Positions 39,269 to 51,488 of a DNA stretch of 64,000 nucleotides are shown here, in pieces. The stretch lies in NCBI RefSeq assembly GCF_022201045.2, contig NC_068560.1, positions 35,055,001 through 35,119,000 on the forward strand. The letters are read 5' to 3'. Below the pieces are notes generated by a model, which did not search any database, was not told the DNA's origin, and saw nothing but the letters and a program-made list of their open reading frames with translations. Position 1 is the first letter of the stretch; each line of letters starts with the position of its first letter. The stretch is from Citrus sinensis. Lineage: Eukaryota; Streptophyta; Magnoliopsida; Sapindales; Rutaceae. Both the position numbers and the translations under genes were made by a program.

Positions 39269-42200
39269 TTATGTTGCTGCTTGTTGACGAACACCCCGCT
39301 TCTCAGCTGACCTATGACGAAATAGCTTAGCCATGGATCTCCGCTCACAGTCCTGCATTGCATGGAGGCCAAAAAAAAAAAAAAGGAACAAAATCTTGAT
39401 TTACCTTTCCTCTATTTAAGAGCTAGTATGATTATTAATTCCATTCAATTTGACTGAGTTGAAAATAAAATGGTACTATGTACCTTGAACATGTTAAGAT
39501 AAAACATTTTGCTGGGATTCATCCTTCTCAATTTCTGGTAGGTGTAAGCAAAACTTAGCTGATCACGAGAAGTAAACCGGTCAACCTCATTGAACCAAAG
39601 ACAAGAGAACAAATTTGACATTGGAGTGTGAGCTCTCACGATGAAAGATCCCTCAGGAACATCTGCAGACAACACAAAATGAATCTCACATTAAAGAGAG
39701 AGAGGGGGAGGGGGAGAGAGAGAGAGATAAGAGAGCAAGGGTGGTTGAAGATAAGTTCACTGCGCTGAAATGTAACATATGAAAGTAAATTTATGCAAGT
39801 ATAACTTTGTAGTCAAAGAAAAACATACTGCTGGGAAGAAGCCTGTCTGGATCTGAGGGATCAAATCTTTTCAACCCATCAGCCTGGTAGAATGCAAATT
39901 GTTGGTCAATCACAGTATGATTATATTTGTTCAACTTCTTATTTTGAGCAACTTCTTCCCAAACACAATGCCGGTCATAGTGATTAGAAATGGCATACTC
40001 ATAACCTTTACGCCACAAAAAATATTCCAAGATGAGTAAAGGGTCGCGTTGGAGTCGTAATTTGCTATCCAACCAGATCGAGTATCTGTCCAAATTTTAA
40101 ATGTAGAAGAGGTTAGACCAAAGATGCCACAGCCTTTACATGAAACACTCTGCAATATAGCACATATGTAATCCCCAAGATCAAGTTAAACCATAAAACT
40201 AGTTCTAGCAAACAATATATTAAGAAAATTTGCTTCTATATAACACAACTCTAAAATTGAAATGTTCAAAGATTTTCATTGCAAATATTATAAATGGTTC
40301 TTTCCATTCTTTTCTTTTCCTTTTGTTTTCTTTTTGCCTCCATGATCTAAATCTACAAATCAGATTTCTGCATTCTACATTCTAAATCTTTAGTAAATGA
40401 TCTTTTCTGAAGACCAGATCACCTAACCGGTTCAAGGGACTGATATTTGGCAGACAACATAAATCGTGTAGCAATATGGCTCTAGAACACCAAACATCTT
40501 TGCATGACCACATCCTTATTGAATCATTTTTTAGTTTATTTACATGAAAAGCAGCTAGGAAATGCAGATTAGTCCAATTGATCAACTAAATTTTACCAGC
40601 AGTTCATCACATTCCAAATTATTGTCTATTTACCCCAAACTTTTGTACTTTGCGTGGATCCATGAGTCTCAAGGTTCATCAGCATGATTCATCAAACTAT
40701 AATTCATCATCAAATAAGATGTATGGATAAAACACAGCCAAATTTTTTAATAGCATGTGTATATAAAGAGAGAGAGAACATATGAATTGTGTTAGGAGGA
40801 ATAAGCATTACAGTAACAGACTGAATAACATGTATATATGACTGAATAGCAGCACTATAGTACAAACAAGTCTACATTGTTGAATCTAATTCTCACCTTG
40901 CAGACGGAAAGAGTCGATGTGGCAACAATTTTGGTATTTTGCCCACTCTGCGCATATCATCATAAGGAAGATTCTTCACCACAACCATCTTCCATAAACC
41001 AATAAAACCTGTTCTATCTGGTATTTGACCTTCAGAAGAAAGTGTTTGCAAAGTGAGCTCATCCGTGAACATAACAAAGCAGACATTTTTCCTCGATAAA
41101 CGAGTGACCTGAAGAGAAAAAAAAAGTGGTTTGAGGCCCTACTTACAATTTCAATCACATATCAATTTTAAGGTCACCAGGAGATATGCATCACAAATTA
41201 AAACTACAGTTCAAAGCTAACTAGCATACCAATGCATTGCCGTGCAATTTTGGTGCATTTGTAATAAGATAACATAAAAAGTAAAAATTTCTGTAAACAA
41301 TTTTGAATAAAACAATTTTTTTGTACAGTGCCTTATTTTTTGTTCAAGGTCGACAACAGTTTAAGATAATAGACTTAATAAGCTTCTCTGAATAGAGTTC
41401 CGATTGATTTTATATATATATATAAAAGCATTGAACATGCACCAACTTATTATTGCAACCTATTAACCCAAAGTTTTATTCATGCCAAATTTGTACCATT
41501 GAAATACTTTTTCTTCTATCACAAGCACTTGGATATTTGAAAATAGCATAGCAAATAGAACAAAGAAGTAGTTATACTCATACCGTTTTACCAACCGGAA
41601 TCCTCAAGCGATCAGAATTCCCAAAAATGCATGAAATCACAGCAATGTGGCATCTGCTATTATAATTTGCATCATCTTCTGCCAAGTCAAAACCAGTACT
41701 TGGATATCCTTCAGGAGCTTTAACAAAGCCACAATTTATCTTTTGGTCACGCGCTAAGAAAGATTCTTCCCTCTCTTGTAGGCTTTGATGGCCAGCAAAT
41801 CTAGGTTCCCACTCTGCTTCTCCATCAGGTTTCTCCTCCACTTCTGTATACTGCAAGAAGAATCTCGCAAATTTTCGACTTTCTAAGGGCTCCACAAGCT
41901 GTGTGGTGGAATTTAAGATCTTCACCTCACAAGAGGACCCTAAAAAATTAGAACAGAACGTGTCAGGCATGGATATCAAATTGAAATTTTAAGTGATAAC
42001 ATTCAAACAATAAACTGATACAAATTAATCAAAATGCATGGACGAAGTATTTTATGAATACTGTAAAAAGAATGCCTAGACTTGAATTCTTTACCGCCAA
42101 GTTATAATGAGTCATCCAGAGCAAACGGTCCCTCAAATAGAACAACAAACTGAACCAAAAAACATGACCTCAAACCCAAGGTTCATGCACAAAAAAGGGG

Positions 42201-44220
42201 GAGGGGAAAAGAATGTTTTTTAGAAGTAAAAGATCTTTGGCGGCAACAGAGACATAAGTTCCATAAGTACTTGAGGCCACAAACCTGGGATATTAATGTC
42301 CCAGAAGTTTCCTAACTACTGAAGTTGAATGGTCTGCGCATATCACCAGTTTAAAACTCAGTGAACACTGAAAGATCAAGGAATTTTCTAAAGGCATGCT
42401 ACTTATGGGTGAATATTGGAAAATGCAAAATTCACTGCCTATCTATATTATTAGTCCAAAGGCAAGCCTATTCTAATCGCCGTTTCCACATTTTCTAAGG
42501 TGGTATGCATTACAATGATGAACTTTCCATCAATATTACATTTCAAGATGAACTTGTAAGGTTCCACTCCAAAGTCTGGAAAAGAAAAGCCAGGTTAGAC
42601 CGGCACACATCAGCTTCGATAAGAGAGAATATGATTAAATGAAAAAGAATATAAGACAAAATGCTAACACCAGCTCTCATCTATGTAACAGAAACAAAAA
42701 TCTTGCCTAAAAACTTACGGCGTTTCGATTTCTTTTTTGGTGAAGCTTTAGTAGATTGACCACCAACAAGACTGACCTGTCTTTGAGTTGCATAAAATTT
42801 GTCTAAGTTTTGAGATTTTAGAGAAGAGTCCACAGACAAATTGCTGGACACTTCCTCAACCTTCCTTACAATATTCTGATGTAGTATTTTAGCATCATGA
42901 AGATCAGAAGACTCCCTTTGATATTGATTCTGGATTTTTGCTACATCAGAGTGGTCACCTTTATCATGTCTAGAATCATCATATTCTCCTACGCGAGTGT
43001 CATGAAATTCAACGTTATCATCATACTCATCATCCACATCAATAGGTTCACTGTTTACTCCAATAATCTTATCACCAGATTGCTGATTTTCATTTCCGTT
43101 GAGATTTCCTGATAGACCAGCATTTTTAAGAGATGCCTCATATTCTGCTTCGTACATTTTCAATTCATTACGACCAGCTTCATTGTACAACCCAACTCCT
43201 TTCCGGTCTGAACCCTTATGAGGATCATCAACAGAAATTTTCTCATTGCCACTGTCCACTTTCACAGAAGCATGGCCTGTGCCAGTAGATTTATCTGTAG
43301 CAGCCACACTAGCATGCTCCAGTATATCCTCACTATAATCATCATCCCTTCTCCTATCGTCCTTATCCCAATATCTGGAATCTCGTCCATGACTTATAGA
43401 ACCCTTTCCAAAACCAACAACTTTCAATGTGTTTGTCCGTGTCACATTCGTAAGAAAATCAATGTCATTCTTCAACTCATCATCCACAGCACTGTGACTA
43501 ATTATTTCTGCACCAAACAATAAACAGTTATTTAGTAATAATCCGTAGCTTTCAAAAAGGAAAATCAGACTTTAGTTGCTACGCTTCCAAAATTAAGTAC
43601 AGCAGTTACATATAGACTCTCAGTCATGGCAGTGGCACAAGAAGCTACTGAGGTACAAGAAGCCCAAATCTTACATTGAAGCCTCAACTTATGCAAGGCC
43701 CGAAATCATCAAGTAAAATTGAAGTTTCACTAGTTGCAAACAATGTGCAACTTGTTTTGGCTTTGAACAAACATTTAATCAAATCTAAAATTTTCAACCG
43801 ACTCTAATACAACTACTTGGCATACTGCATTTGAGCTCTATAATACAATTAATTAATGCACAAACAAAACGAGTGCTGACATTATTCGAAATTTACGATT
43901 TTCTTCTCAAAACTTTAAACGAACTTGCCTTTATCCTGATCATCATCATTGTGATTACTATATCCGGAGATGTAAAGATACGCTAATACAGTGGCTAGAA
44001 GCACGAGCAAGAGGACAAAAATAACCGAGCCAATCGACAGGCGACGGCCATTCTTGTCGGAGCGAGCCGATCGCCGAGCCCGAGCCGGCTTGTTATACGG
44101 CGCCGAGCGAATCCCGATCGACACATGGTCGTTAAACGACGTGCCGTTTGAGTTGTGGTTGTGGTGATGGTGGAGTGCGCCATACCGTCCCCGATTGCCT
44201 GTACTGAGCCATTCTCGCAT
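39269..44220 (-). CDS. DUF616 glycosyltransferase-like protein (MUCI70/TOD1-like)
   Basis: Golgi type II membrane protein of the DUF616 family; MUCI70 members act in pectin/mucilage synthesis and TOD1 in turgor regulation. Seven exons on minus: 43929-44220, 42719-43507, 41584-41939, 40897-41108, 39829-40085, 39484-39662 and 39269-39352; 722 residues, all in phase. A basic cytosolic tail (1-60) and one membrane helix (about 64-86) precede a long acidic, hydrophilic stem encoded by exon 2 (about 98-360). The DUF616 domain follows: CHIAVISCIFGNSDRLRIP, FVMFTDE, GFIGLWKMVVVKNLPYDD, YSIWLDSKLRLQRDP (551-565), DRHCVWEE, RAHTPMSNLFSCLWFNEVDR, and the tail MFKDCERRSMAKLFRHR. Intron 1 must use a GC donor (AAAG|GCAAGTTCG). 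I start at the ATG at 44220. The stem is longer than in the family members I know. Confidence 0.9.
43508..43928 (-). other. GC-AG intron 1 of the DUF616 gene
   Basis: The donor reads AAAG|GCAAGTTCG and the acceptor GTGCAG|AAATAATTAG. Splicing at GC gives DKEIISHSAV. The only nearby GT (four bases later) would create a stop within three codons. Confidence 0.8.
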
Positions 44221-46528
44221 TGTCAAAAATTCAATTAAATCTGTTTTTCCTTTTATTCATTCATTCAATTATATAAATACTTCAATATTATTTTGAAGTG
44301 GAAAATAGTGAAGAGACAAGAGAGTGTTCGAAAATAGTTTCCTTTTCGTTATGGGCGATCGGCGACGAAAGCGCCGGAGGATAGAAACACGGTTGATGGA
44401 TTTGGATTCGTTCGAGTAAACGGAGGGGATAAATTGACGTAAATGCCCTCTAATCGGGCATGGAGCTGCATTATCTTTAGATTTGATGCCTGTTTTGGTA
44501 AATTACTAATTCTGGCTAGCTGTAACCCAATTGGGTGGCATGTATATAATACAAATTAAAATATATCCGTGGGGAGGACGAAGCTATGGTGCCCCGCGTG
44601 CACGGTGCCTCTAATTTTTGTTACATTACTTTTCAGTCCCTCTTATTTGCTGAAAAGTAAAAACATTAAAAGCTTTAAAATTGTAACACATAAGTCCAAT
44701 ATATTTTTGTTATTTACGGTCAGAGTAAATTTTTATTATTTATATTTGAAAACTAAACCATAGTTGATTACTATGAAATTTTTTAAATTATATTTGGTCA
44801 TTTTTTATTAATAAATTAAATTTTAATTATATGTTTTGAATTAGTATTATTATTGATTAAATAGATTTTAAGTTATTCTAAAAAATAGACTAGTATTATT
44901 AATAAATTAATATACTGTTATTATATATTTAAATTTTTTATTATAGATTAAGTCAATATTATGTTGTTTCCAAAAAATAAAAAAATTTGATGTACTAAAT
45001 TTTTTTACAAATTATTGTCCTTACACTATCACTAATTTTAATAGTCAAATTAGATCAATTGATCAGAATATAAAAATTTAAAATAATTTAAAATTATGTG
45101 TCAAATGTTTAACTATTTTACCTTTTTAAAAAATAATAGGGATATTAATGATAAAAATTAAAGAAAACACATCCATGCCATTAAAATAAGTTGTGTGTTA
45201 GATCTAACGGACAACTTACATACGGACAAAATGGAGGGTACCATACACCAAGTGCACGGTAGTTGAACCCCTTGTGAGGAAGGAAAATATGAATTATATA
45301 TAGAGTAAATAGATTTAATTATCCGATATGAAAAAATAGATATAAGTAATTAAATTTAACATGATTATTAAATAGGTTGGATCCGAGTTAAGTTAGGGTT
45401 AAAGTTTTTAAATTTTTTATCCAATCAATGACACGATTATTTTTTTTGTTTTAAATTAATTATAAGTTTTTATCATCAAAACTCAAATATTAAATATGAT
45501 TCTCTCTTTTTATTTTTATTTTTTAGAAGGATGAACATATACATAATATTTTATTTGTAAAATTTTATATAAATCTAGAGTTTTAATTGTGCAAATGTGT
45601 AAAATATTGATAGATATGTGTATTTTATAATATCGGTATATAATATTATTTACACACACATATATATAATTTAAACTTCAATAATATAATATGTAATATT
45701 TTGATGAGTGTGTATATATAAATTTTGTTAAATATATAAATACTAAATAAGTTATTGGTTAATTTATTTATTTTTTGTCTTGAGTTAAAATTTTAATATT
45801 TTGACATAATTATTAAATAGAACGTGTTTAAATCAACTTATATTTAACACGAGACAAAATTTACATTTAACACGAGACAAAATTTACATGACATAGACAC
45901 GACTTGATAATCCATTGCGTAAGCTCACACACCGGTCGTCTCAACGATGAACAAAGAGCGTTGACGAAGAGATCATGGTGGGCAGTGAGGCATTTATTTT
46001 CTTTAATTACTGAAAACTAATATTAAGATAACTAATAAAATAATAATTAATGATAAAATGTGTATATTCACATTTCACCTTTAAACCAGTTAACTTCAAC
46101 TGTAGAAGGCAAAAACAACAACAAAAAGAACGGAAAAAACAAACCAACCAACCAACCAAAAACAAGAAAAATGTAAGCAAACATGAGTCACCAGTAATTC
46201 TGTACCAGTCCATGACTTTCATAGCTCAATAGCATCCATTATCCAAATTTAAAAATTCGCTACAAAATTAATGCTGTTAATATGATTATTGTGTTATCAA
46301 AATATAAATGGAAATCTAACTTGTTGCTTTGGAAAAGCAAAACTAAATCTTCCTATCTTTCTATCACAAGAAGCAGATGGATCATTATTATTCAGTCAGA
46401 AATTAACTAGGAAATTAAAAGTTACTCTCCTCAAAGGATAGATCAAACAGAATTTTCAAGTGCGCATGCTAAGAGAAAAAGGACAGGTACTGTCATCGCC
46501 CAGTTTCTGATCCTTTTAACATAAGGAA
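44221..46528. other. Intergenic region, AT-rich
   Basis: The first about 200 bp are the leader and promoter of the DUF616 gene. Segment about 44565-45275 is AT-rich and bounded by two related blocks (GCGTGCACGGTGCC near 44600 and AAGTGCACGGTAG near 45255), so it may be an old transposon, but I cannot define its ends. A duplicated ACACGAGACAAAATTTACAT occurs at about 45850 and 45873. No gene is seen; the part nearest 46528 is the 3' UTR of the next gene. Confidence 0.4.
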
Positions 46529-49500
46529 TTAATACAGACGCATGAGGCACTCCATCAAGGCATCTGTGTGCTCCGGCTTTCCAACAGACACACGAACATA
46601 ACCCTTCAATTCTTTGTTATTGTAGTGACGGATCATCACCCCCATTTTTGCAAGGTCATCCTGCAATACAATTTTGAAATGTTACAGCACATTCGAAGTG
46701 ATAGACAACAAATTATCTAGCATCGTTACTTTCAGTGAAATTCTTGATGATTGATCGAGGCAGATTAGAAATTATTTTGATATGCAAGGCTGTGAGTTGC
46801 GGAAAAAGAATATGTACCTTTAGCTTCTTAGCATCCATTCCGGATGTAACCTCGCAAAGAATAAAATTAGAATAGCTTGGATATGGATTCAGAAATGGTA
46901 CATTCTTCAGAAGTTTGAAAAGCCTCTCCCGTTCTTTTATCAATGCCTCTTTAACCTTCTGGTAAATATTGTACACAGATATTAGAAACTAAGCTGAAGA
47001 ATAAGATTTTCCATGATATGCCCTCTGTTAATATATTTGGATGAGAAAAACAAACAAGCAATAAGAAAGGCGCAAAACTCATAAAGGACTAAACCTCCAG
47101 ATAAATTGGGTTCTGCAAAGCTGCACACGCAGCAACTTCAGCAGCAACAGAGACATTATAAGGTTGCTTTGCCCGCCAGAGATACTCAATTATGCTCAGA
47201 GGAAATGCCCCATATCCAACTCGAAGTCCAGCTAAACCTGCATCCAATTTCATTCTCAAATTTAAATTTTATTTGTATACTAACCAGCTGAAAATTACAT
47301 GCAGTGGACTCCATCAGAAAGATCTTATTATTTGTATTACAGTAATTATCACAAATGTGCAACAACCATATCTTACATGACAACTCCACATGCATAAACT
47401 ATCTTGAATATTAAAGATTAAAATCATATCCAAACATATTCTACCTCTCATGGAAACGAAGAATGAAATGTGCATTTTTCTTACCAAGCAACAACGGAGA
47501 TGAGGTTGGATGTTAGAATTATCAAGCTTAGACAGGGAGTATTAACTAAAGTAGCAAAATATTATTTTAAGAAAGAAAAGAGAAGGAAAGTATACAAGGT
47601 AGTCTGGAATTTTTTTACGCTTCAATCATAGCACCAAAACCTGTCACACTTTTCTTATTGATCAATCATTTGAACCAAAACTAAGAAAATGACATTCTAT
47701 GACATACAAGGCATCAAATTCCTTTATCCAGTACCAAGCGGAAGAAATAATTATATAACCATGTAACTGTCTGTAAACAGAAAAACACAAGCTAGTATAA
47801 CCATACCAGCTCTTTTGCTAAATGTTCTAAGGACAATCAAATTATCATGCTTCTTCACCCATTTCATCCGAGATTCAAGTCCTGAAAACTCAGTGTATGC
47901 TTCATCCAGCACCACCAATATGGGCATCTCAAGGATCTTCAAGAGATTTTCATCATTGATGATACTGAAAACAATAACATGATCAAATAATGGGTCAGCA
48001 AGAAATCTACAAGGTATATTAGAAAATAATTTCATGCACTTTCACCATTCTAACTATAAAGGGAAAAAGCCCAGCTTAACATTTTTCTGAGCTGCCACAT
48101 ATACCAATTTGTAAGCATGCCAAAAGTTGGACCAGTACTTGTGCCCAAATTCATTTTTCTTTTAATTCAACACAATCAACAACTCAGTACATGTTGGGCG
48201 TTGGGGTGAACATCTTTTTTCTCAGTTAAATAGACTCTGCAGAGAACTGCTAGGATGCATGATTATTTTAGATAATATGTTCAGTTTCAACAGCAATATA
48301 ATTGGATGACCACTCGAGCAAGGGGAGGAAGCTCTGCTCCATGGAAACCGTGAACAATAGAAAGTTGAAACTCAGAATAAAGTGAATATTGTTTTTTTCC
48401 AAGAATTGAAAAAATAACATCAAAACATATTTCCCAACTTTGTCACATGAGGAAACCTGAAGACTCAATGGTAATGGATTTTGGTATGAACTTGATCTTA
48501 GAAATCAAAACTATATTAAAATTAATTCATGGACAAGACCGTTTGCTGCTGAATTAACTTTGAATAACATGATTAGTGACAACAACAAACAGGGAGACAC
48601 GCACACAAAGGCACATCCAGTCAACATAAACAGTCCAAAATAACCTTCCATCAGGATTGTTTGGAGAAGTTAGAAATATGCATTTTGGTTTCTCTCGCTC
48701 AACAGCATCGGCAATGAGTTCCACATTCAAGCTGAAGTCTGACTTTCTTGGAACTGCAGAAGATCACTGGATAAAGTCAAATATTATAAAGATATGGGAA
48801 ATTATCCCCCCAACCGCCTCAAGAATAATGAAATTTCAAGTAGTCACTACGGGCTTTTAATAATATCTTAGAATCACCTCAAGTTTTAATTTTATATCAA
48901 CTAATCACTTTTCTGTTAACTTCATTAGTCACTGTGAAAGAATATAAGATAAAAGACTACTTTGCCCATGTATTCATTTTAGAAAGTAAAACAATATTTT
49001 GGGAGGCTCCAAGAGCAAAATAGTCTTTTAGCTTAAATTTTTTAACGATGGCTAACGGAGTTAATGGGAAAGTGACTAGTTGATATAAAACTAAAACTAA
49101 AACTTAACGTAGTTCTGGAATATTATTAGCAACTTGTGGTGGCTGCTTGCACTTTCAAAATTCTTGAGGTGGTTGGGCGATAATATCCCAAAAATGTAAA
49201 CATGAATGATGCCACCATATCAACAAGTTGGTTAAAGAAAACTTCCCACTGTGTAAGCCAGGAACTGAAGCGTGGCAAACACAACGAAGAGGACTTTTTA
49301 GTCCAGGAAGCTGGGTCTTTAAACATGGAACTTGCTAGTTCTATTGAGTTTTAGTCAGAAGAGGGTATTCTTGAATTTCCTGTAGTTTGAGTCAGTTGTG
49401 TCTTATTGTGAGTGTTTGTTAAGTAATTACTTTGAGAATTTTTAGGCTATCTTTCTTCGGCAAAGATTTGTAACCGTAGAACTTTGGGGATCATAGTATT

Positions 49501-51488
49501 ATTGAGGAAGTGGAATACTTATTTCGAGTCTATGTTCATATCATGCTGAGTTGAGTTATTGTAAAGAAACAATTATTCAACACTCCACCAGATCTGTTAA
49601 TTCTTCCTTTAGAAACCTAAAAAAGTCCAACATCGGATTTTAATCCTGGTCCCTTCTAGCCTGAAATTTTAGATCTTTATGAACTGAGTGAAAAATCTGT
49701 CAAAAACTGCTAAAAACCTTATATATTTACCTTTAACAACAGCTGCCCCATTAACAGCAGCATCAAACTCATACATTGTGAAAGTTGGAGGGCAGTCCAC
49801 AATCTTGTCACCAGGATCTAGTACACATCTGCAGTAATAAAAAATAGAATATTAACCATTTTCAGTTCTCAAAGTTATACAATAAATAAAATTGAATAAA
49901 GAAGGGTAGCGAGAAAATAATATAAGAATCAACTGATAGAGGCTGACCGCATAATCAAATCAATGAGCTCATCCGCACCACAGCCAACTAGAATATGATC
50001 TGATTCAAGCCCAGAATCTTTGGCAAGGGCAGCACGCAGTCGGCGGCTTTCAGGATCAGGATAGATATATGGAAATTTTAGTTGCCCTAAAGCTTCTCTA
50101 ACCTACAAACAATCTGAAGCTTGTACTCAGAAGATAAAGGAGTATTCAATAGAAACCAGACTGGGATTTCATATACAAACAGATGATCATGGCATATTAG
50201 CATTCATAGTATGTTAATTCTACAAGAAAGGAAGATAGATGCTGTAAATAACTTGCCTCTGGAGGTGGACCATAGGGATTTTCATTTGCATCTATTTTGA
50301 CGATATCCTCAGGTTTTCTTCCAAGTTGGATTGACAAAACCTATAAAAAGGAACCCCATTCATCTAAGAGAAAATTAATTCATCTGGGAGGAAGTAATGA
50401 ACTGCGCATCAATATTATCCAAATCATTGGCTTGAAATGCATAAAATCATTGATATGATTTGCAAGAGCACTCTTAGAACCTACCTTAGCAATATAACAG
50501 TTATTATTTAAATCATAACCAAGTAATTAAGTAACATAGCTACTAAATAAAAGGTAACACTAATACTGTTAACTGGTATAATGCAGTTATTAGCAAACAA
50601 CTTATGCATCCCGAAGCTATAAAATTAGCAAAATTTTCCCAATAGGCAATAGCAAAAGAACCAATAAAAAAAAATCATAATCAGCCAACAAAATCAAGAA
50701 GAAAGGAAAAAGCATCTAGCCTCAAGTCCCTGCCATCTTTTTACTAACTGAATTATCAATTTACATGAGACACACTCACGAGGCTAGAAGTGCACTAATC
50801 TAGTTGTCCATCATGAAACATATAGCAGACAACCAAGTGAAGAAATGAAATTAACAAAATGGCTTATGCATTCAGCCTATTTTGAATCAAGAAAACCAGA
50901 CGTAACAAATCAACTTCACTCCAATCAGAAAATCTATACAAGCAAAACCACTCAGCTTAGCACTGTCACTTCTGAATAACAAAATAACAAATTTTACTGA
51001 AATTATCCCACTTAACCATTATGTATCAGCATTGTCAGTAAAATGAATTGTTTCTGCAAAAATAAGCAAAACATTAAAAGGGGTTAATTCTAAATACCTC
51101 ATATTAAAATGGTTTCAAACACAATCACACGGTCTATTGCACCTATCTAATTTTAAAATGGTTTCAAACACGGCCACGCGCTCTATTGCACCAATCAAGA
51201 ACGTTGAGAAAGCTCAAATGGGCCGTGCCAAAATACCTCAAAAGGCAAAATAGGCTGATAAGGTTTCAATTTCCTCAAATGTGATCGAATAAACGAGTCA
51301 CCAGTCAAACGCCGTTGACCCTCATTGACTTGTTGCTCTACAGGCAAGGTGGAGGACATAGCAATGACCCTTCTCTGATTTCCTTGAAATGGGCAAACGG
51401 TTCTGTTTGGTACCACAAAAGGGTGAGAACTGAAGTTGGATTTCAACAAACAGAGAGATGATGATGATGAAGTCTCAATCACACCCAT
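46529..51488 (-). CDS. HISN6: Histidinol-phosphate aminotransferase, chloroplastic
   Basis: PLP enzyme of histidine biosynthesis: imidazole-acetol phosphate plus glutamate gives histidinol phosphate plus 2-oxoglutarate, in plastids. Nine exons on minus: 51237-51488, 50257-50340, 49948-50102, 49731-49828, 48645-48753, 47807-47964, 47095-47237, 46818-46958 and 46529-46660; 423 residues (Arabidopsis HISN6A is about 417). Residues 1 to about 45 are a Ser-rich transit peptide. Class I/II aminotransferase motifs: [40 protein letters not shown] (225-232), [10 protein letters not shown], and [11 protein letters not shown] with PLP-lysine K283; then GYGAFP and [11 protein letters not shown]. Intron 2 must be GC-AG (CCAGAG|GCAAGTTATT), joining PPPE to VREAL. 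A leader intron is likely (51494-51591). Confidence 0.96.
48796..49189. mobile_element. Foldback MITE in intron 4 of HISN6
   Basis: The 394-bp segment starts GGGAAATTATCCCCCCAACC and ends GGTTGGGCGATAATATCCC. The inverted similarity continues inward for at least 90 bp (CTCAAGAAT, TAATAATAT and CTCAAGT/ACTTAACGT blocks, and an AGTTGATATAAAA pair near the middle). It lacks coding capacity. No exact target duplication is seen. GGG ends resemble the Mutator-like elements elsewhere in the window. Confidence 0.7.
49190..49730. other. Unassigned repeat-like sequence in intron 4 of HISN6
   Basis: About 540 bp of mixed-composition DNA next to the foldback element, less AT-rich than the rest of the intron and without a usable reading frame. 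It may be an old retroelement fragment, but no ends or primer site are clear. No function can be assigned. Confidence 0.25.
50256..50258 (-). other. GC donor of HISN6 intron 2 (junction at 50256/50257)
   Basis: Exon 2 ends at 50257 with CCAGAG; the intron (50103-50256) begins GCAAGTTATT and ends TTTGTAG before GTTAGAGAAGC. The homologous protein sequence PPPEV across this junction fixes the splice site. Confidence 0.8.

Noticed and set aside
42520-42640. An extra exon between DUF616 exons 2 and 3
   Set aside because: An acceptor-like site exists, but exons 2 and 3 already join in phase to give SKRRSSCEVKILNS, and no family sequence is missing.
42681-43520. Treating the long minus-strand frame as a separate gene
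   Set aside because: It is the stem-encoding exon of the DUF616 gene; splice signals at both ends join it in frame to the membrane helix and the DUF616 domain.
44565-45275. A defined transposon bounded by GTGCACGGT blocks
   Set aside because: The blocks are in direct rather than clear inverted orientation, and no exact target-site duplication could be found, so the ends are not reliable.
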